The notes below the pieces were generated by a model that saw nothing but the letters and a program-made list of their open reading frames with translations, made no database searches and had not been told where the DNA came from. Positions 48,101-60,846 of a stretch of 64,000 nt of DNA are shown in pieces (within the stretch, counting starts at the first letter, position 1; every line of letters starts with the position of its first letter). The DNA is taken from NCBI GenBank assembly GCA_028023455.1, contig JAQFVV010006450.1, positions 597,501 through 661,500 of the forward strand, written 5' to 3'. The position numbers and the translations under genes were made by a program. Source of the DNA: Epiperipatus broadwayi (lineage: Eukaryota; Onychophora; Udeonychophora; Euonychophora; Peripatidae).

Positions 48101-49399
48101 ATCTATCAAAACATTATACATATGCTAAGCTGCATGTAATTACTAATGGTTGACTGTAATTGGAATATTTAAATAAATTCAATACTTAATATTGGATGAT
48201 GGAAATAGTCCAATTTATAAATACATTTAAATTAAGACATTAACCTTACCAACTTAGATTATTATAAGACTAGATTCCAATTAAAAATAGCTAATTACAT
48301 ATATTGGGTGGAAAGCTGGATTGATTCTAAGCTAATTATCAGAAAAATTCAATTGCTCAGGCTAAAACATCTATTGCATTATGATACCTCTTTTCATATG
48401 AAATTTGGAGAAATAGCATTGCAGCTCTTTCAAAAGTAATATAACTCAAACATTTGAGGGAACTCATCTGAATCCTATTCATGTTGTACACCAGAGAATA
48501 GTGAAAATTACTCTAAATATGATAATTTGATTTTACTCAAAACTAGTCATTGGCAAATATCAGTTTATTGCATTCTGATAGTACTACCATATCATTGGCA
48601 ATAGCATGGGATACACTTGTGTTATGAAAAATATTTCAGAATGATAGTTGCACTTATGAAAACATGATCAATAATATAAAATATCCCAACTAGCCTATAT
48701 TTGTAACTACTATTTATAAGCAGAGCAATGAGTAGGATTATTTTTAGAATAGTTAAATTGCTAATTTTTTGAAAGGACAATAGATAAAGACAAAAATTTA
48801 AAAAATATAGACCATATCCACATAAATAACTAATAGTTTAACTTTAATATTTGGGGAGGGGGGGGATAATAAAATAACATTTCTTCATGTTGTTTTCAAA
48901 AGTAAACTTTTTTTTTTAAAAAAAAATTCTTTATAAACTAAAAGTTTTTGTTGTTTGAACTTATTGTGTGAATTTTTGAAATAAAATAATATATACACCC
49001 ACTTAATGCATAGTCTTTATGTGAGGATTCTCAGTAGCAATCATCAATTTGTATCCACTATTTTGATTTACAATTGATTATTCACTATAACAATAAAAAA
49101 TAAAAAAAATTTTGTGACCGGTTTTAAATTGGCAGCCATTTTCTAACACTGATGATGTCATAGAATAGTTAATCAAAAAGCAAAATAGTGACTTTCATGC
49201 TGGAATTGTATGACATATTTTCTTATTGATAAAACACAACATTATATATAGTGCTGCATTCAGTATTTTGATTATAAGCTTAAAATATGATTAATGAATA
49301 TACAGTATTTTATTTATTTTTCATCCAGTATTTTTACAAGACAATTAGTACTTTATTAATAACATATCCAAAGTAAAGATTTTCATTGTTATTGGCTAC
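48101..49399. other. AT-rich stretch, nothing recognised
   Basis: A G-run (GGGGAGGGGGGGG) lies at about 48853-48866 and could form a G-rich structure on that strand. No gene or element otherwise. Confidence 0.45.
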
Positions 49400-50040
49400 A
49401 AGAGCAAAAAAATAAAAAGGTTCATTTGGTACACAAGTGTAAATCAACACAACTACTGCAAAAATAGCAAATCCATGCAGCATAAAATTAAAACTGTCCT
49501 GTACATACAGTAGCTAAAATATTCAGTAAATTAATTTTGAATTAAATTTTTTCTGTCAAATAGAAACTCCTACCATTGCTAATCTAAAATATTTTTAGTA
49601 AAAAAAAGGGACAGAGTTAAGAGGATAAAATGGTTTCGGATTTATACAATTAATATCAAAAATTATGAAATCTAATTAAAAAATATCACTCTGCTTCCTT
49701 GATTTTAAATAGAGACATTATCTCACATGTACAAAAAAAAAAAATTGCAATACCGAGGGAAAAAAAAAATATAAATTTCATTTGGCATAAAACTAAACAT
49801 AATTTTTGGTCATATATACTATCAATATTAAATTGTGTACAGTATAAATATTAGCTAAGATTTCAGATAATCAATTTTGGATTAAAATCTTTATGAATAC
49901 TAATTTCAATTAAGTCGAAACTGCTATCCATCGGGTTTGATTTGAATTTTTGGGGAAAAGTGTAAGTATGATTTTATCCAATTAACTATAAATTGTATAT
50001 GATGAAAATGCAATACAAATAAAATTAATGCCTTCAATTT
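49400..50040 (+). repeat. Diverged tandem repeat, ~345-bp period
   Basis: Two similar segments: near 49415 TTCATTTGGTACACAAGTG and near 49776 TTTCATTTGGCATAAAAC; then near 49500 GTACATACAGTAGCTAAAAT plus TTTTGAATTAAATTTTTTC and near 49837 GTGTACAGTATAAATATTAG plus TTTTGGATTAAAATCTTTA; each ends at a GAAACT.CTA/T.CC segment. Order is conserved, identity is moderate. An old duplication, nature unknown. Confidence 0.45.
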
Positions 50041-50326
50041 TTACCTAAATAGTGCATAACTCTGCCATCAAACATATTGCGTTATTCGACAATTACTAAC
50101 TGATTGCAGAAACATGGCTACCAAATTTGATAAAATAGTGACATGTTATGCCCAAATACCTGCTACAGCTGTCATACTTGTTTATTTAGATCAGCATAGT
50201 GCACATTGTAACAAAAGCCTTAAATATTGATTTCAATATGCAAACTCAAAATGCATTAGATTTTTTTTTCTTTGTTCAATATACCAAAATTTTTATTTAT
50301 TTTAAAGTTGATTGTGACAAGTTTTT

Positions 50327-50421
50327 TCATGTGTCAAAGCATCAGCCGGGAAGCGAACTCAGGACAAATGCTTATAAGGCAGCTGTGCTGACCACTTGGC
50401 CACCAATGCTTGACAACGATT
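50327..50421 (-). mobile_element. tRNA-derived SINE, family A, copy 4
   Basis: Minus strand: TTGTCAAGCATTGGTGGCCA, AGTGGTCAGCACAGCTGCCT, TATAAGCATTTGTCCTGAG, TTCGCTTCCCGGCTGATGC and TTTGACACATG. The A-box-like and B-box-like segments are well kept. A possible 8-base target duplication AAGTTTTT is at 50319-50326 and 50422-50429, less sure than in the other copies because it overlaps the tail run. Confidence 0.8.
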
Positions 50422-50429
50422 AAGTTTTT

Positions 50430-52022
50430 GTAATGCATCATATGTTTATTTGGCTCTTGTTACACTAATGATAAATAACAAGTTTTATGGCCAATTAAAT
50501 GATTTGTTATTAAATTTTGTTTCTTTTATTTTAGTAAGTAATATAGTATAATACTGTAGTACAAATTACAAAAAAAAAAAAAAATGAAACTTCAGCATGG
50601 ATTTTTTTCTCAGCATATTGTTGTGTGGAAGAACCCAAAAATTTTTGTTAAATGCTCGTTTAGTTTCACTTTCTAGGTCTAATTTGCTGTACTTTTTGGA
50701 CAGTGAAAACATGCTTTTTTTTTTTTTTTCTAGCGACAATGACCACAAAAAAAAAATCAAGAAAATCTTTGAGATTGGAAACCAAACTAGATAACGATGA
50801 TTGTTGGTGAATAGATAAATGAATGAAATTAACAACTTTAAGATACGTTTTTTTTCTTTTAACATATATTTAAGTTGCATTATCATACCTACATAAATAC
50901 ATATTTTTAATGAATACATGCATAATACACATAGCCTGTTTACACAACCATATAACGTATGTTAAGGGATTTTACAATTTTTGTATATACTCAGTAAGTT
51001 GGTTTTTTTAAACGAAATATTTCCAATTTATAGTGTAATTTTTTAGCTGGAGTAATCGGTCAATTTTTTCCCCATAGACAAACATTATAAATCCTTATTC
51101 GGCTTAGCTTAAGATATTCTTGCTTAACGATGAGTTTTCAGGGACCAATGTCTTTGCTAAGCAAGGTAAATAAAGGTGTATATATATATCGTTATTTTTC
51201 AAGTTGGTAATTTTAAAAATTAATACATATGTGATCAAAATTAAGATGTTTAAAAATTTAAATAACTTTCTGTGCATACATTCAATAAGTGCTTCGAGAG
51301 CCAGAAATTCACTTCATTTACTTTATTTCGGTCATTCATTTATTCTATTTCAGATATAATCTAGTGACATTAGATTTCTGACAGCAGATGGCTCTGGAGT
51401 GGAATAAAATAGAATAAATATGTTTAAAAAGATAACGAGATTACAATTGAAGATCAATCATCTAATTTTTAATTGCAAAAAAAAAAAAGCAGATTAAATT
51501 TTGAGAGATAAGTTACAAAACTTCATTTTTTAACTTAAATGATCGATAATTAAAATAAGATTATTAGAAGTAAAGTTATTACTGATTCTGTAAGGAAATA
51601 GAACTAAGCCCATGTTAGTAATTACATTGTCATTACGTATTATTAAATAATGAACTAATAGAAGAAAAAAAATCAATAGAAGATTAAGTTTTTTATGAAG
51701 TGTGTATTATTATTTTCTTTTATAACATGGTATTATGGAAGAATTAAAATGCCAAATAAATTGTATTTTATTTGTTTAGAAAAACAGACAGAATGGAAAT
51801 TGCTAACGATAGACAAATTTGATGTAGGTTATGCATGTATATATATTAAATACTGCCTATTACTATGCTAGTAATTATAAGTAAAATAGAAAATCATATA
51901 TAGTATTACAATACTAGCCAAAACAATAAAATTTTTACTAAAATTCTCTCTCAACCATGGTTTCATCTATTAACAAATAGAACTTTTCTAGTGAAATGAA
52001 CTAGAAACATACAACATATATA
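50430..52022. other. AT-rich stretch, no gene
   Basis: Overlapping frames at 50566-50919 (minus) and 50597-50794 (plus) are built around A- and T-runs; the minus frame's N-terminal part is hydrophobic and Lys-rich without a domain. No element recognised. Confidence 0.5.
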
Positions 52023-52288
52023 TACAAAACAAAATAGCTTTCTCATCATTCACTTCAAAAATCAACTTCCTTTAATATCAAAAGATGTCTTTTCAAACAC
52101 CAACTTCCTTTATCATCAAAGGATGTCTTCATAAGATTAAAGGAACTTGGTTTTTGAAATGAATGGTGGTAAGGCCCTGAGACTATTAATCTCGTGAAGA
52201 CATCTTTTGATGTTAAAGAAACATCTTTTGATGTTAAAGGAAGTTAGTTTTTGAAGTGAATGATGGGAAGGCTATTTTGTTTTGTGTA
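52023..52288. repeat. Fold-back with internal short repeats
   Basis: Outer arms 52023-52092 and 52222-52288 are imperfect reverse complements (TACAAAACAAAATAGC and GGCTATTTTGTTTTGTGTA at the tips). Inside, the unit CAACTTCCTTTAATATCAAA-AGATGTCTT occurs twice on one strand (52063 and 52101) and its complement, AAGACATCTTTTGATGTTAA, about twice on the other (52196 and 52221). It abuts the 3' side of the minus-strand LINE pseudogene. Confidence 0.6.
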
Positions 52289-52399
52289 TGGGTATTGTAT
52301 GTATCTTGTTGAATGTCACTTGAAAAAATTTATTTGTTGTTCCAAAAAAATATTAAATACTATGTGTACAAATTGAAAAGGATGTATTCAAAGTTAAAT

Positions 52400-55080
52400 G
52401 AGGTTATGCTATGTCCTGAGAGTTCTTATTGAATGGTTTAGGGGGCCAGCATGTATACCATTATTGTTATTAGCTGGGAGGATGATTAGGGTCCAAGTGT
52501 CCTCAAAGGATTTTTTGGAGGAGATGAGCCCATCTCTTTTCATGATCTTCTTTATTGTTTTGCAGAACAACAGTCCTGGATCTGGACAGGGCTGTTCCAT
52601 TATCAACTTGCAACGTACTACCCAAATTGTGTAGAGGATGAAAGTGGACAGTCTAATAATTGCGAATTTCCAGTATGGATCACTTTTTTGAGCATAACAA
52701 TCAGATCTGGTCTGATATTGGAGTTGGTGGAGACTATATCTCTGACCGTTTTTAGATTTGGACAATGCTATATGAAGTGTTCAATGGTCTTTTCATGTGA
52801 GCATAAACTGCAGAACGGATCAATGTTGGAGTTTCCTCTTTAATAAAACAAGAACCAATTTGTAGGAAGCACGCTGAGGTTAATTTTGATGATGAAGTTC
52901 AGATACTTGGGCTCCAAACACCATCTTTTAAGATAGGTAATTAATTTTTGGTTTGTGAGGTTGAGGCTACTTTCAGGAAGTTGTGGATGTGGGTTGATTA
53001 GATGGTACGCATTCTGTAAAGTGATTTTAATGTTGAGATTGGTGTTCAAAATTGGCTTGTATTGATTTAGATCATTGATTAGGGATGATTGCATTTTTTT
53101 TGATGGGGGTCAATCCATTGGGGAACATCTTTTTTCCATAATGTTGTTATAGCCAAAGAAGTGTGTTAAATTGTGCAGCATATTGTGAGTTTTTTTTTGG
53201 AGAATAGCTGCTTGAAAAGAGAGGGAGGACAGACCATTGAACTTCTGAGGCAGTTGGATTCATCAAAAGCTGATAGCCACAGTTTTTCCTCTCCAGAAAA
53301 GTTTGGTACGTAGACGATTAATTTTTGTTCTGAATCTGTTTAGTTAGTTTGATGAAGGGCAGGTAGTATGCAATTTTAGGTAATATTGTTATATTTAGGA
53401 GGCCTACCTTTCCATATAGTGAGATGTAGTCTCAGGAGAGAGATGTGGTGATAAATTCCTGTTTTTTTGAAGGATACGTCCTGTATTTCTCTGGCCATTG
53501 CCATCAGAAATTTGAAGATGGGGAACCCTAAGAATCTTTGCTGCTTGGCAGAATAGGTAGAGGACATTTGCTTTCCTGACTTTATCTGCCAGATAGCTGA
53601 TTTATTAGCGTTTATTTGTAAACCATATTTTGCAGAATATCGATTTAAAATGGATTATAGTTGGGGAAGGTGTTTGATGATGGGTAGTGCAATCATGAGG
53701 TCATCTATGTAGGCAAATAAATTGAGATATTATTTGATGGAAGGAACAAAAATGTGTGGGATTTTTTTTTCAATATCCATTAGGAGAGGGTTTATGTATG
53801 CTGTGAAGCATAGGGCACTGAGAGGAGGGGCCCTGTGGGAGAGATTTAAAAGATTTGGAGCCTGGTAGTGAGATGAAGATTTCTCTGTTGTTTAATAGAT
53901 TGTTGATTATCTGAATAGTCATGACTGGAACATCATACTTGGCCAGCAGATTCAGCCACAGCAATATCCAGCTGGACAGCAATGGGTTTAGATTTCTTTT
54001 GTACTCTGAAATGAGAGCGGTAACATTAGCCATAGCATGTGAGTTGGAGGAATCTTTTTTCCTGTATTGATTGGTTGAAATATGTTTGAGGACTAGAGGT
54101 TGAATTTGATTCTTGATAACTGACTCCATTATATAATAAGCAATAGGGTCATGGAGATTGGTCAAATACTGGTAAGATCAATAAATGGTTTTTTTTTTTA
54201 AATGTCACGAATGCAATTGGATACAGATCGGCTATGGTTTTATATCCTATAACTCAGAGTTCAATCATTTTGATGGGAATCATAAACTGGCTTAGGCGAT
54301 TTAAAAGGAACTTAGGGGTGCCATGCAGTCCTGGATGAATGCTATCCGGTAAGGACAAGATTCTTTTTAAGTAGGGCTTCCATGATGCCATGCTCACCCA
54401 GGTCCTTGGCTACCTGCCAGTCCGATCCAGAAAGAGTTGTTGATAGTGCTGACTGATGAGTAATATTACAGGATAACCAACAAGTGTAATCCCATCACTG
54501 GTAATTGATGATGGGTAACCTGTTGTCTATAGCCCCCTATTGCCCACTTGAGATACCCTCTGGTCCAACAATGTTGTTGAGACAAGAAGAATTTGGACCT
54601 CCTGATGGATAAGTATTCTGTGAATGGCTTTTGTTTAGTGCGGTAAAGGTTTTTTTTAATGATGTCTTCTATATTGGAATGATTCTGTTGTAGCATTTGT
54701 AATTGGTTTTCAATATCTGTGAGGTCTCTGTGTATTTGGACCTTTAATTTTTCTGGTGTGATGATTTAGAATGGATAGGAGTATTACAATGTAAGTAAAC
54801 CAAGCTTCTCCAGCTGGAAGGGAAAGGATGTTGATCTTTCAGAAATAGATGTAGGCCTTGGAAACTATGGCTTCTATCATTCTGGACTTTGTGACCATAT
54901 GCATAGTTCTGCTGGGCCCCTCTGCAGATAATGGAGCTGCAATAGCTTCCAGATGGATTACTAGAGCCATATGGTCTGAGAAGGAGACTGGGACTAAAGC
55001 TGCATCAATGTGAAAGTGAAGGTTTGGCATATAGTATAACAGGTCAATCAGGGATCTTAGAGTTCCAGTGTACAAGGAGA
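52400..55080 (-). pseudogene. Degenerate APE-type LINE (L1/Tx1-like): EN end, RT, zinc knuckle
   Basis: Minus-strand translation gives, in order, the endonuclease C-terminal part (LRSLIDLLYYMPNLHFHIDA, then VSFSDHMALVIHL, about 55050-54950, with the conserved SDH). A linker with FFLSQQHCWTRGYLKWAIG (54590-54530) follows. RT core motifs come next: LPQG-PLSALCFTAYINPLL with a one-base frameshift near 53830, the catalytic FAYIDDLMIALP (about 53720-53685) and KYGLQINANKSAIWQ (53630-53580). The end is a zinc-knuckle-like DPFCSLCSHEKTIEHFI, stop, HCPNLK (52830-52755) and a Trp-rich C-terminus. C-x2-C...H...C fits the zf-RVT domain of L1/Tx1-type LINEs. Stops and frameshifts are scattered, but the YIDD catalytic centre is intact. 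The 5' half of EN and ORF1 are missing. Confidence 0.8.
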
Positions 55081-58000
55081 ATGATTTATTTGTTAGTAGA
55101 AGAAATCACGGTTTTGGAAGAAGATTTTCAATTATATATATATACCCATAATTTTCTACTGGACATTTTTATGACATTATATAAATTTTTATTCATTATC
55201 AATGAAAATAATGTTGATTATTATCATTATACATCATAACAGCTTATAGCATATTAATTAGCATATCCAATTGGCCATGCTTATAATTTTGGGATTGAAT
55301 CTGGATGAAAGCTGTTTTTTTTTTTTTTTAAGTTTTAAAAAAGAAAAACCTAATATTTTTTTTTTAAGTTACTAGTATATAGCCAACTCAACCGTGTGGA
55401 TATTGGGTGGCTAATGGGTAGTTAAATAATCTTAGAGATGAAAACAAAGAAGGAAACTTTTTAATCTTCATCACCTCTTCTTTCCTAAGTAGGTGAGTCC
55501 TGTCTTCTTTTTCATTGTTACCACCAGCGACTAATTAAAGAGGCTTTTGTTGTAGTTAGTTGTATAATAAATAATATCATCAATTTCATAATAAATGAGT
55601 CTAATGTTGCAGTGTAATAAACTCGAAGTGCTACATTTCACATGCTGAATGACAAACCAATTGTGTGTTTTCTATGGATTATCTAGTGGGAAAAATAAAG
55701 ATATTAATGATAATTACTAAATCGATGTTTATTAAGTGTAGAAGATTTTTTGCAATCCATTTGAAATTAAAGATTTAAGGAAGTTTTGTTAAATGATTTG
55801 CTTAAAGGGCATCATTATATGAATAAGATTTGGATAATTTAATAAAAAGGAAAAACTGAAACACAACTGAATATTTTAATTATACTAATTTAGAGAAAAG
55901 TGGAAATTAAATTTGAAAAGATAGTGTTAAACTGTAGAAACATTTAATAGAGAACCATGAAAAAAGATTGTGAGAAAATTCTGAAGTAACATAGTTAGAG
56001 GTAGAAAAATTTTGAATGATATTTGGGGAAGGCTGGTAGTAGTCATGAATCTTATAAATGCTTGAAGAATAGAGGACAGAAAAAGAATTAGAGATGATCT
56101 ATGTTAATGCAATGAATAGCTGATTTATGGTTAGTAATAATAATGATGATGATAATTGAAAGTATTTCCAAATGTGAGAAGAAGAAGAGATTGTAACTGT
56201 ATAGATTTATTTATTTATTTTCTATCTATTCATTAGAAATTTTATATTAGTATTGCACCATTTAAAGTTATGCCTTGAAATTTTAAAACATTGGAGAGCA
56301 TAAGCATATTTGTTTGTCAGTTCTATAGATTCTGCCACTAAATCAGCAGTAATATATTTTAATGATTTCAGATAGAAACTTAACCACAGGTGACTAACAT
56401 TTTACAAAACATTGTTAAATATCAAGCTAATTTATATTAATAGATGTCAGTGACATTAGTAATCATTGATTATAATAGAAAAAACTTGTTTACTAAGATT
56501 GCCTTTTATCTTTTTTGATATTGAAGAAATACGATTACTCCTCCCAGATAAAGTAAACTGGGAGAGCTTTTGCTAGAATGTTAAGGTTACTTTCTATTAG
56601 CTTATAAGTGAAGATGGTAAAATATATTGTTACTAACATTATTTCAAACTTCTATAGTTGTACAAACAAATTATCTTGAATTCAAAACTTTGTGGCATTT
56701 GAAAAATTTATCACATGAAAATCCCAGAGAAAAAGTAAAAGCTGGTCTTCAGGGAATGAGAAAATCAATCCTGTCCAAAAAAAAAAATCCAAATAACATT
56801 TGTGAAGCGTTGTCATTCAATACTTTTATCATTTATGAAATCAAAGAAAAATATCCTACTGCGTAGTAATGTAAGCTAAAATCAGATATGAATATTAAAA
56901 ATATGGTATAACTAATGTTTGAGAGGATACTTAAGTGTTTATTTCATCTCATGTATATACAGTAAATGATCTTTAATAATACAAATATTTAATTAATTAA
57001 TGGAGCATCACTTTATTTAATGTGTGTAGTTTAAAATTAAATATATGATTAAAGTTTACTGTCCTGGCTTCTGTATGATATATATATATATTATTCATAG
57101 AGAGAAACATATATCATGTTTCTTAAAATATTAGAAATTTAACTGTTATTTTTTAATAAAGGAATATCTAAATATTTTAAAGTTAAGGAATAAAATAAAT
57201 AAGAAAAATCATTCAAACTTTAACAACCAGAAATTGGCTACCTATTGAATGATTCTTTCTCAACTTTTTTCCCTCTAGTATTGATGAAATTCTTTGCACT
57301 ATATTTGGCTATTTGAAGACTATTTTACTACCTTTATATATATGTGCTATAGATCATCATTATGTTAGTATATGTGATATACATACCACAAACTTTTTTA
57401 TTACTATAATTTATTTTATAAATATTTCACCATCTCATTTTTCAGTCAATATATTTTCACATATATTATTAATCACTATATCATTTTTCTTTTTGATAAA
57501 AACTTTTAACTTTAATTAAAAATTAATATATCTATTCTTAAATACAATCATATGACATTATAATTGGACTGCCTGCTTTTAAAATAGCGAAGAAAAGAAG
57601 AGATATTATAGTCTATCTAAGCTTTTTTATGTATGCATATATAATATATTTTTAATAATATATTTATAGTTTGTTGTTAGAATTCTTCATTTATTTTGCG
57701 ATAGGATTTTCATTTTTTTTTTAAAAATTTAGTTTTAATGAATGTGACCACTGTATAGTTGTTAGTAATTATTTACTATATTATTATTGATTGTAAATTA
57801 TTAATTCAGTTACTTTTTTTAAAAAAAAAAATTATACATTGCTTACAATGAAATAAAATTCCAACAGGTTATCTTATTTGTATTGTATATTTCAACTTGG
57901 TATATAATTATTTTTAGTCTACAATACATGTATGTACAGAAATAAACATTAGACTTTTAAATATATGTGCACAATTATTGTTATGTATATAATGTGAATA

Positions 58001-58832
58001 TTTTATTTATGTTAAACATCAAATAAAATTAGTGTACTAAACCTTCTATGGCTACATTTAGTAAATTATAACATTTGAATTTTTAAATGGCCTAATGTCA
58101 TGTTATTTTTAAATTGAACAGATGTCCACCTCATTATTTTGCCAAATATGTCTCTATTTTATGAAAACAACTTAGTTTAAATTTACCAAACATAGTCTAA
58201 GTTTTATGCCACTTTTCTTGGAGTTTACCAAATATCTTATGGCTTGTAATCTAAACAAGTAATTTTGTACTACTTTTTGAGATCTATAATTATTATTTTT
58301 TCTAACTTTTTTTTAATATATTTTTTGTAAGTAATTTTTAGAATATTAAAAATCAAATATATTTTATCATATACCTAATTGTAATTTTTCTCAAAGAATG
58401 CATTTAATTGAACTCAGTTCCAGGCCTATGGAAATTTGTGCAATGTTGCTTTGTGTGTGTATGTGTGTGTGTGTGTGATATTGCTGTCTAAAGTTTTCAT
58501 ACACACATTATAGAAGGAGAACAAGATGTTAATCAAAGGCTTTTTTTCTTCCAAATATTAAATACTTCAACTGTCCATTTATTTTATATAAAAAATTTAA
58601 GCAATCAAAGAAAATTCTAGGCTTGGGTTTTTAAAAAAAAAAACATTAGCAAAGTGAACTTTGTATCTGTATTTTAGGAACATTTGGAAGGTCTAAAGCT
58701 ATTAATAATTCATATAATAAAAGATTTAAAATAAAGAAAACTTAATCATTTTAAAATTATTTTTATTTGTTTACTTCTTTTAAATGACTATTTGGGACCA
58801 TAATTATATCATAAAACAATGCTTCTCTAATG
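55081..58832. other. AT-rich stretch, no gene
   Basis: Frames at 56627-56866 and 57313-57519 lack domains. Around 55990-56150 the plus strand has some LINE-like composition ending in GATGATGATGATAATTG, perhaps another RTE tail, but I cannot align it. A (TG)n tract is at 58452-58477. Confidence 0.45.
58451..58477. repeat. (TG)n microsatellite, one interruption
   Basis: TTGTGTGTGTATG followed by a run of TG units. Confidence 0.9.
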
Positions 58833-59200
58833 CAGGGGTCCCCAACCCTATGCCCGTGGGCACCATGGTGCCTGCAAACCATTTTACGTGTGCCCACCGC
58901 TATCTGAACATGATAAAAAATTATTTATCTGATACAAATAAATTTAATTTTTAAAATTTCTTATAAATTATTGTATTATATTGTAATCAAATTGTAGGCC
59001 ATACTATACTTTTACAGCATAAAAATATGAACGTTAATTATATGTTAAAATTTTATTTTTGAAATAAATATTTTTTTATACATTATGTGTATTATTAACA
59101 ATATCCAACTATAAATTTACATTGAAAAAAAAAAAGGTGCCTATCACCTGGTCGGTATTATAGAACATGCTCTTAAGTGCAAAAAGGTTGGGGACCCCTG
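58833..59200. mobile_element. hAT-superfamily MITE, 368 bp
   Basis: Terminal inverted repeats CAGGGGTCCCCAACC (58833-58847) and GGTTGGGGACCCCTG (59186-59200) match perfectly over 15 bases. An 8-bp target duplication CTCTAATG / CTCTAATC flanks it (58825-58832, 59201-59208; 7 of 8 identical), as hAT elements make, and fits the CTCTAGAG-type hAT target preference. The subterminal GGGCACCATGGTGCC palindrome on the left and GGTGCCTATCACC on the right recall Charlie/SPIN-type hAT elements. There is no transposase; it is non-autonomous. The interior is AT-rich. Confidence 0.92.
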
Positions 59201-59951
59201 CTCTAATCAGTTGTATCATTATACTGCATATAGCATTTTTATTACAAAATTGTCTTACAGGTATTGCAGGTTAAATTTTAAATATACATACTGTAACGGT
59301 AAGATTACATATGCCTTGTTAACATGTTGCAAAATTCCACCACCACATTCGAATGGCAGCATAACAGGTGGGTTCAGGGCCTGTGATACCGTACTCGAAC
59401 ATAGTAATTTTATTCACAACAAAACCCACATGACAACGCATCTACCATAACAATAGCACTATTTTCTAGGTCCGGTGGTCAGATAGACAAGAGACTCTAA
59501 TTAATGATTTAACCTTACGGACTACTACTATATTCTACTATTCATTGATATGAGTGATACTAATTATTATTTAAAATTAAGCAGACACAGACATGGATAT
59601 AGATAATTTAAATATTTAATTGCAGTTAATTTACATTGGCAAATATATTACGCTACCTGGATATCAATATAAACTACATCCCATGCCTCACGTTTAAGTG
59701 GCGAGTGTTACGAGACATACTACGAGATCTTAATGAGGAGTGCATTCGTTCACAAGCTATCTTCCTATTTACTTTATCATATTAATATTTTATTCTAATA
59801 ATTTACTATAGATTATCATATGTGGAGGAGTGGAGCTAGACCCAGCATAAACTTTATAATTATTATTAAAGCGACCTGCGGTAGCCTGGATACTGCCGAG
59901 CTATAAGAGAATCGGCTTTTTAAAAAGGATAATCGCAGAAGAAATGTTGGA

Positions 59952-60176
59952 GGCTGGTGGGACGATCAAATGTCGGATCGGAGCCCTGTAGGTCTGTCAT
60001 GAGCGCGGTATCGGTATGGGGTCATAGCCTTTCCATTCCCGACCGCATGACAAGGTAATTACTAGTGGAATATGAAGAGGGTTGGCCAAACATCGTGTCG
60101 GAGCCCTTAGGAGTGGTCACGAGTGCAGTGTCAGTATGAGGTCGTAGCCTTTCCATCCCCGACTGCAGGACAAGGT
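59952..60176 (+). repeat. Two-copy tandem duplication, 120-bp period, GC-rich
   Basis: Copies 59952-60056 and about 60080-60176 share TCGGAGCCCT-type, GGTCrTAGCCTTTCCAT and ACAAGGT blocks exactly 120 bases apart. Several differences are C-to-T or G-to-A at CpG sites (GAGCGCGG against GAGTGCAG). GC is well above the window average. No ORF; function unknown. Confidence 0.75.
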
Positions 60177-60846
60177 TCCGTGCTATTATATATTTGGTAT
60201 GCTCCTTAAGTGCGAGAGAAAAACATTGACATTACCTCTATTACATTTCTGCGATATAAAAATTCATGTATCAATAACTAGCGCAGTTCATAACTCTAAT
60301 GCAAACGCATTTATTTATACAAATCTACCCCCAATCTCCACACGACTAGTAATTAATTTACTATCATTAACCCTCCCCCCCCTTTCTTTTTAACATTATA
60401 GCTTTATTTAAGATTTAACTAACCTAGCATGAATGATAGCTCATTAACAAATACATTAACTAATAATATAGGTCTCGTATTTATAAAACATATTAAAAAT
60501 ATTATATGATTCCCGAGCTGAAATCTATTAACCGATGTGATTTACTGTTATGATATTAAATTCGCAAAAGAGAGTAGCCCTTCCACGAATTATATAAAAA
60601 AACATCAGCTCGGAAACCACGTGGGCATGAAATATAATCTTAACGAATACAATAAAATTGGATACCCAAGTAGAATAATGATAGATTAATTTACGAGGTT
60701 CATTTTAAAATAGTATTATTACAGAAAATAGATTTAATTTTCGGATTACATAATAGTAGAAATTAAAATGAAATTAATATTTTAGAAATATAGAGTTCCA
60801 AAACGAATTTTAATCTTGGGTATCATGTTACCTTTAGTTCATTTAA

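Noticed and set aside
1510-50421. The family A tRNA-like heads as functional tRNA genes
   Set aside because: Acceptor stems do not pair, anticodon loops differ between copies, and the copies have SINE-type duplications and tails.
52409-52765. 118-codon minus frame and overlapping 78-codon plus frame as separate genes
   Set aside because: The minus frame is the C-terminal part of the LINE pseudogene and the plus frame is its shadow.
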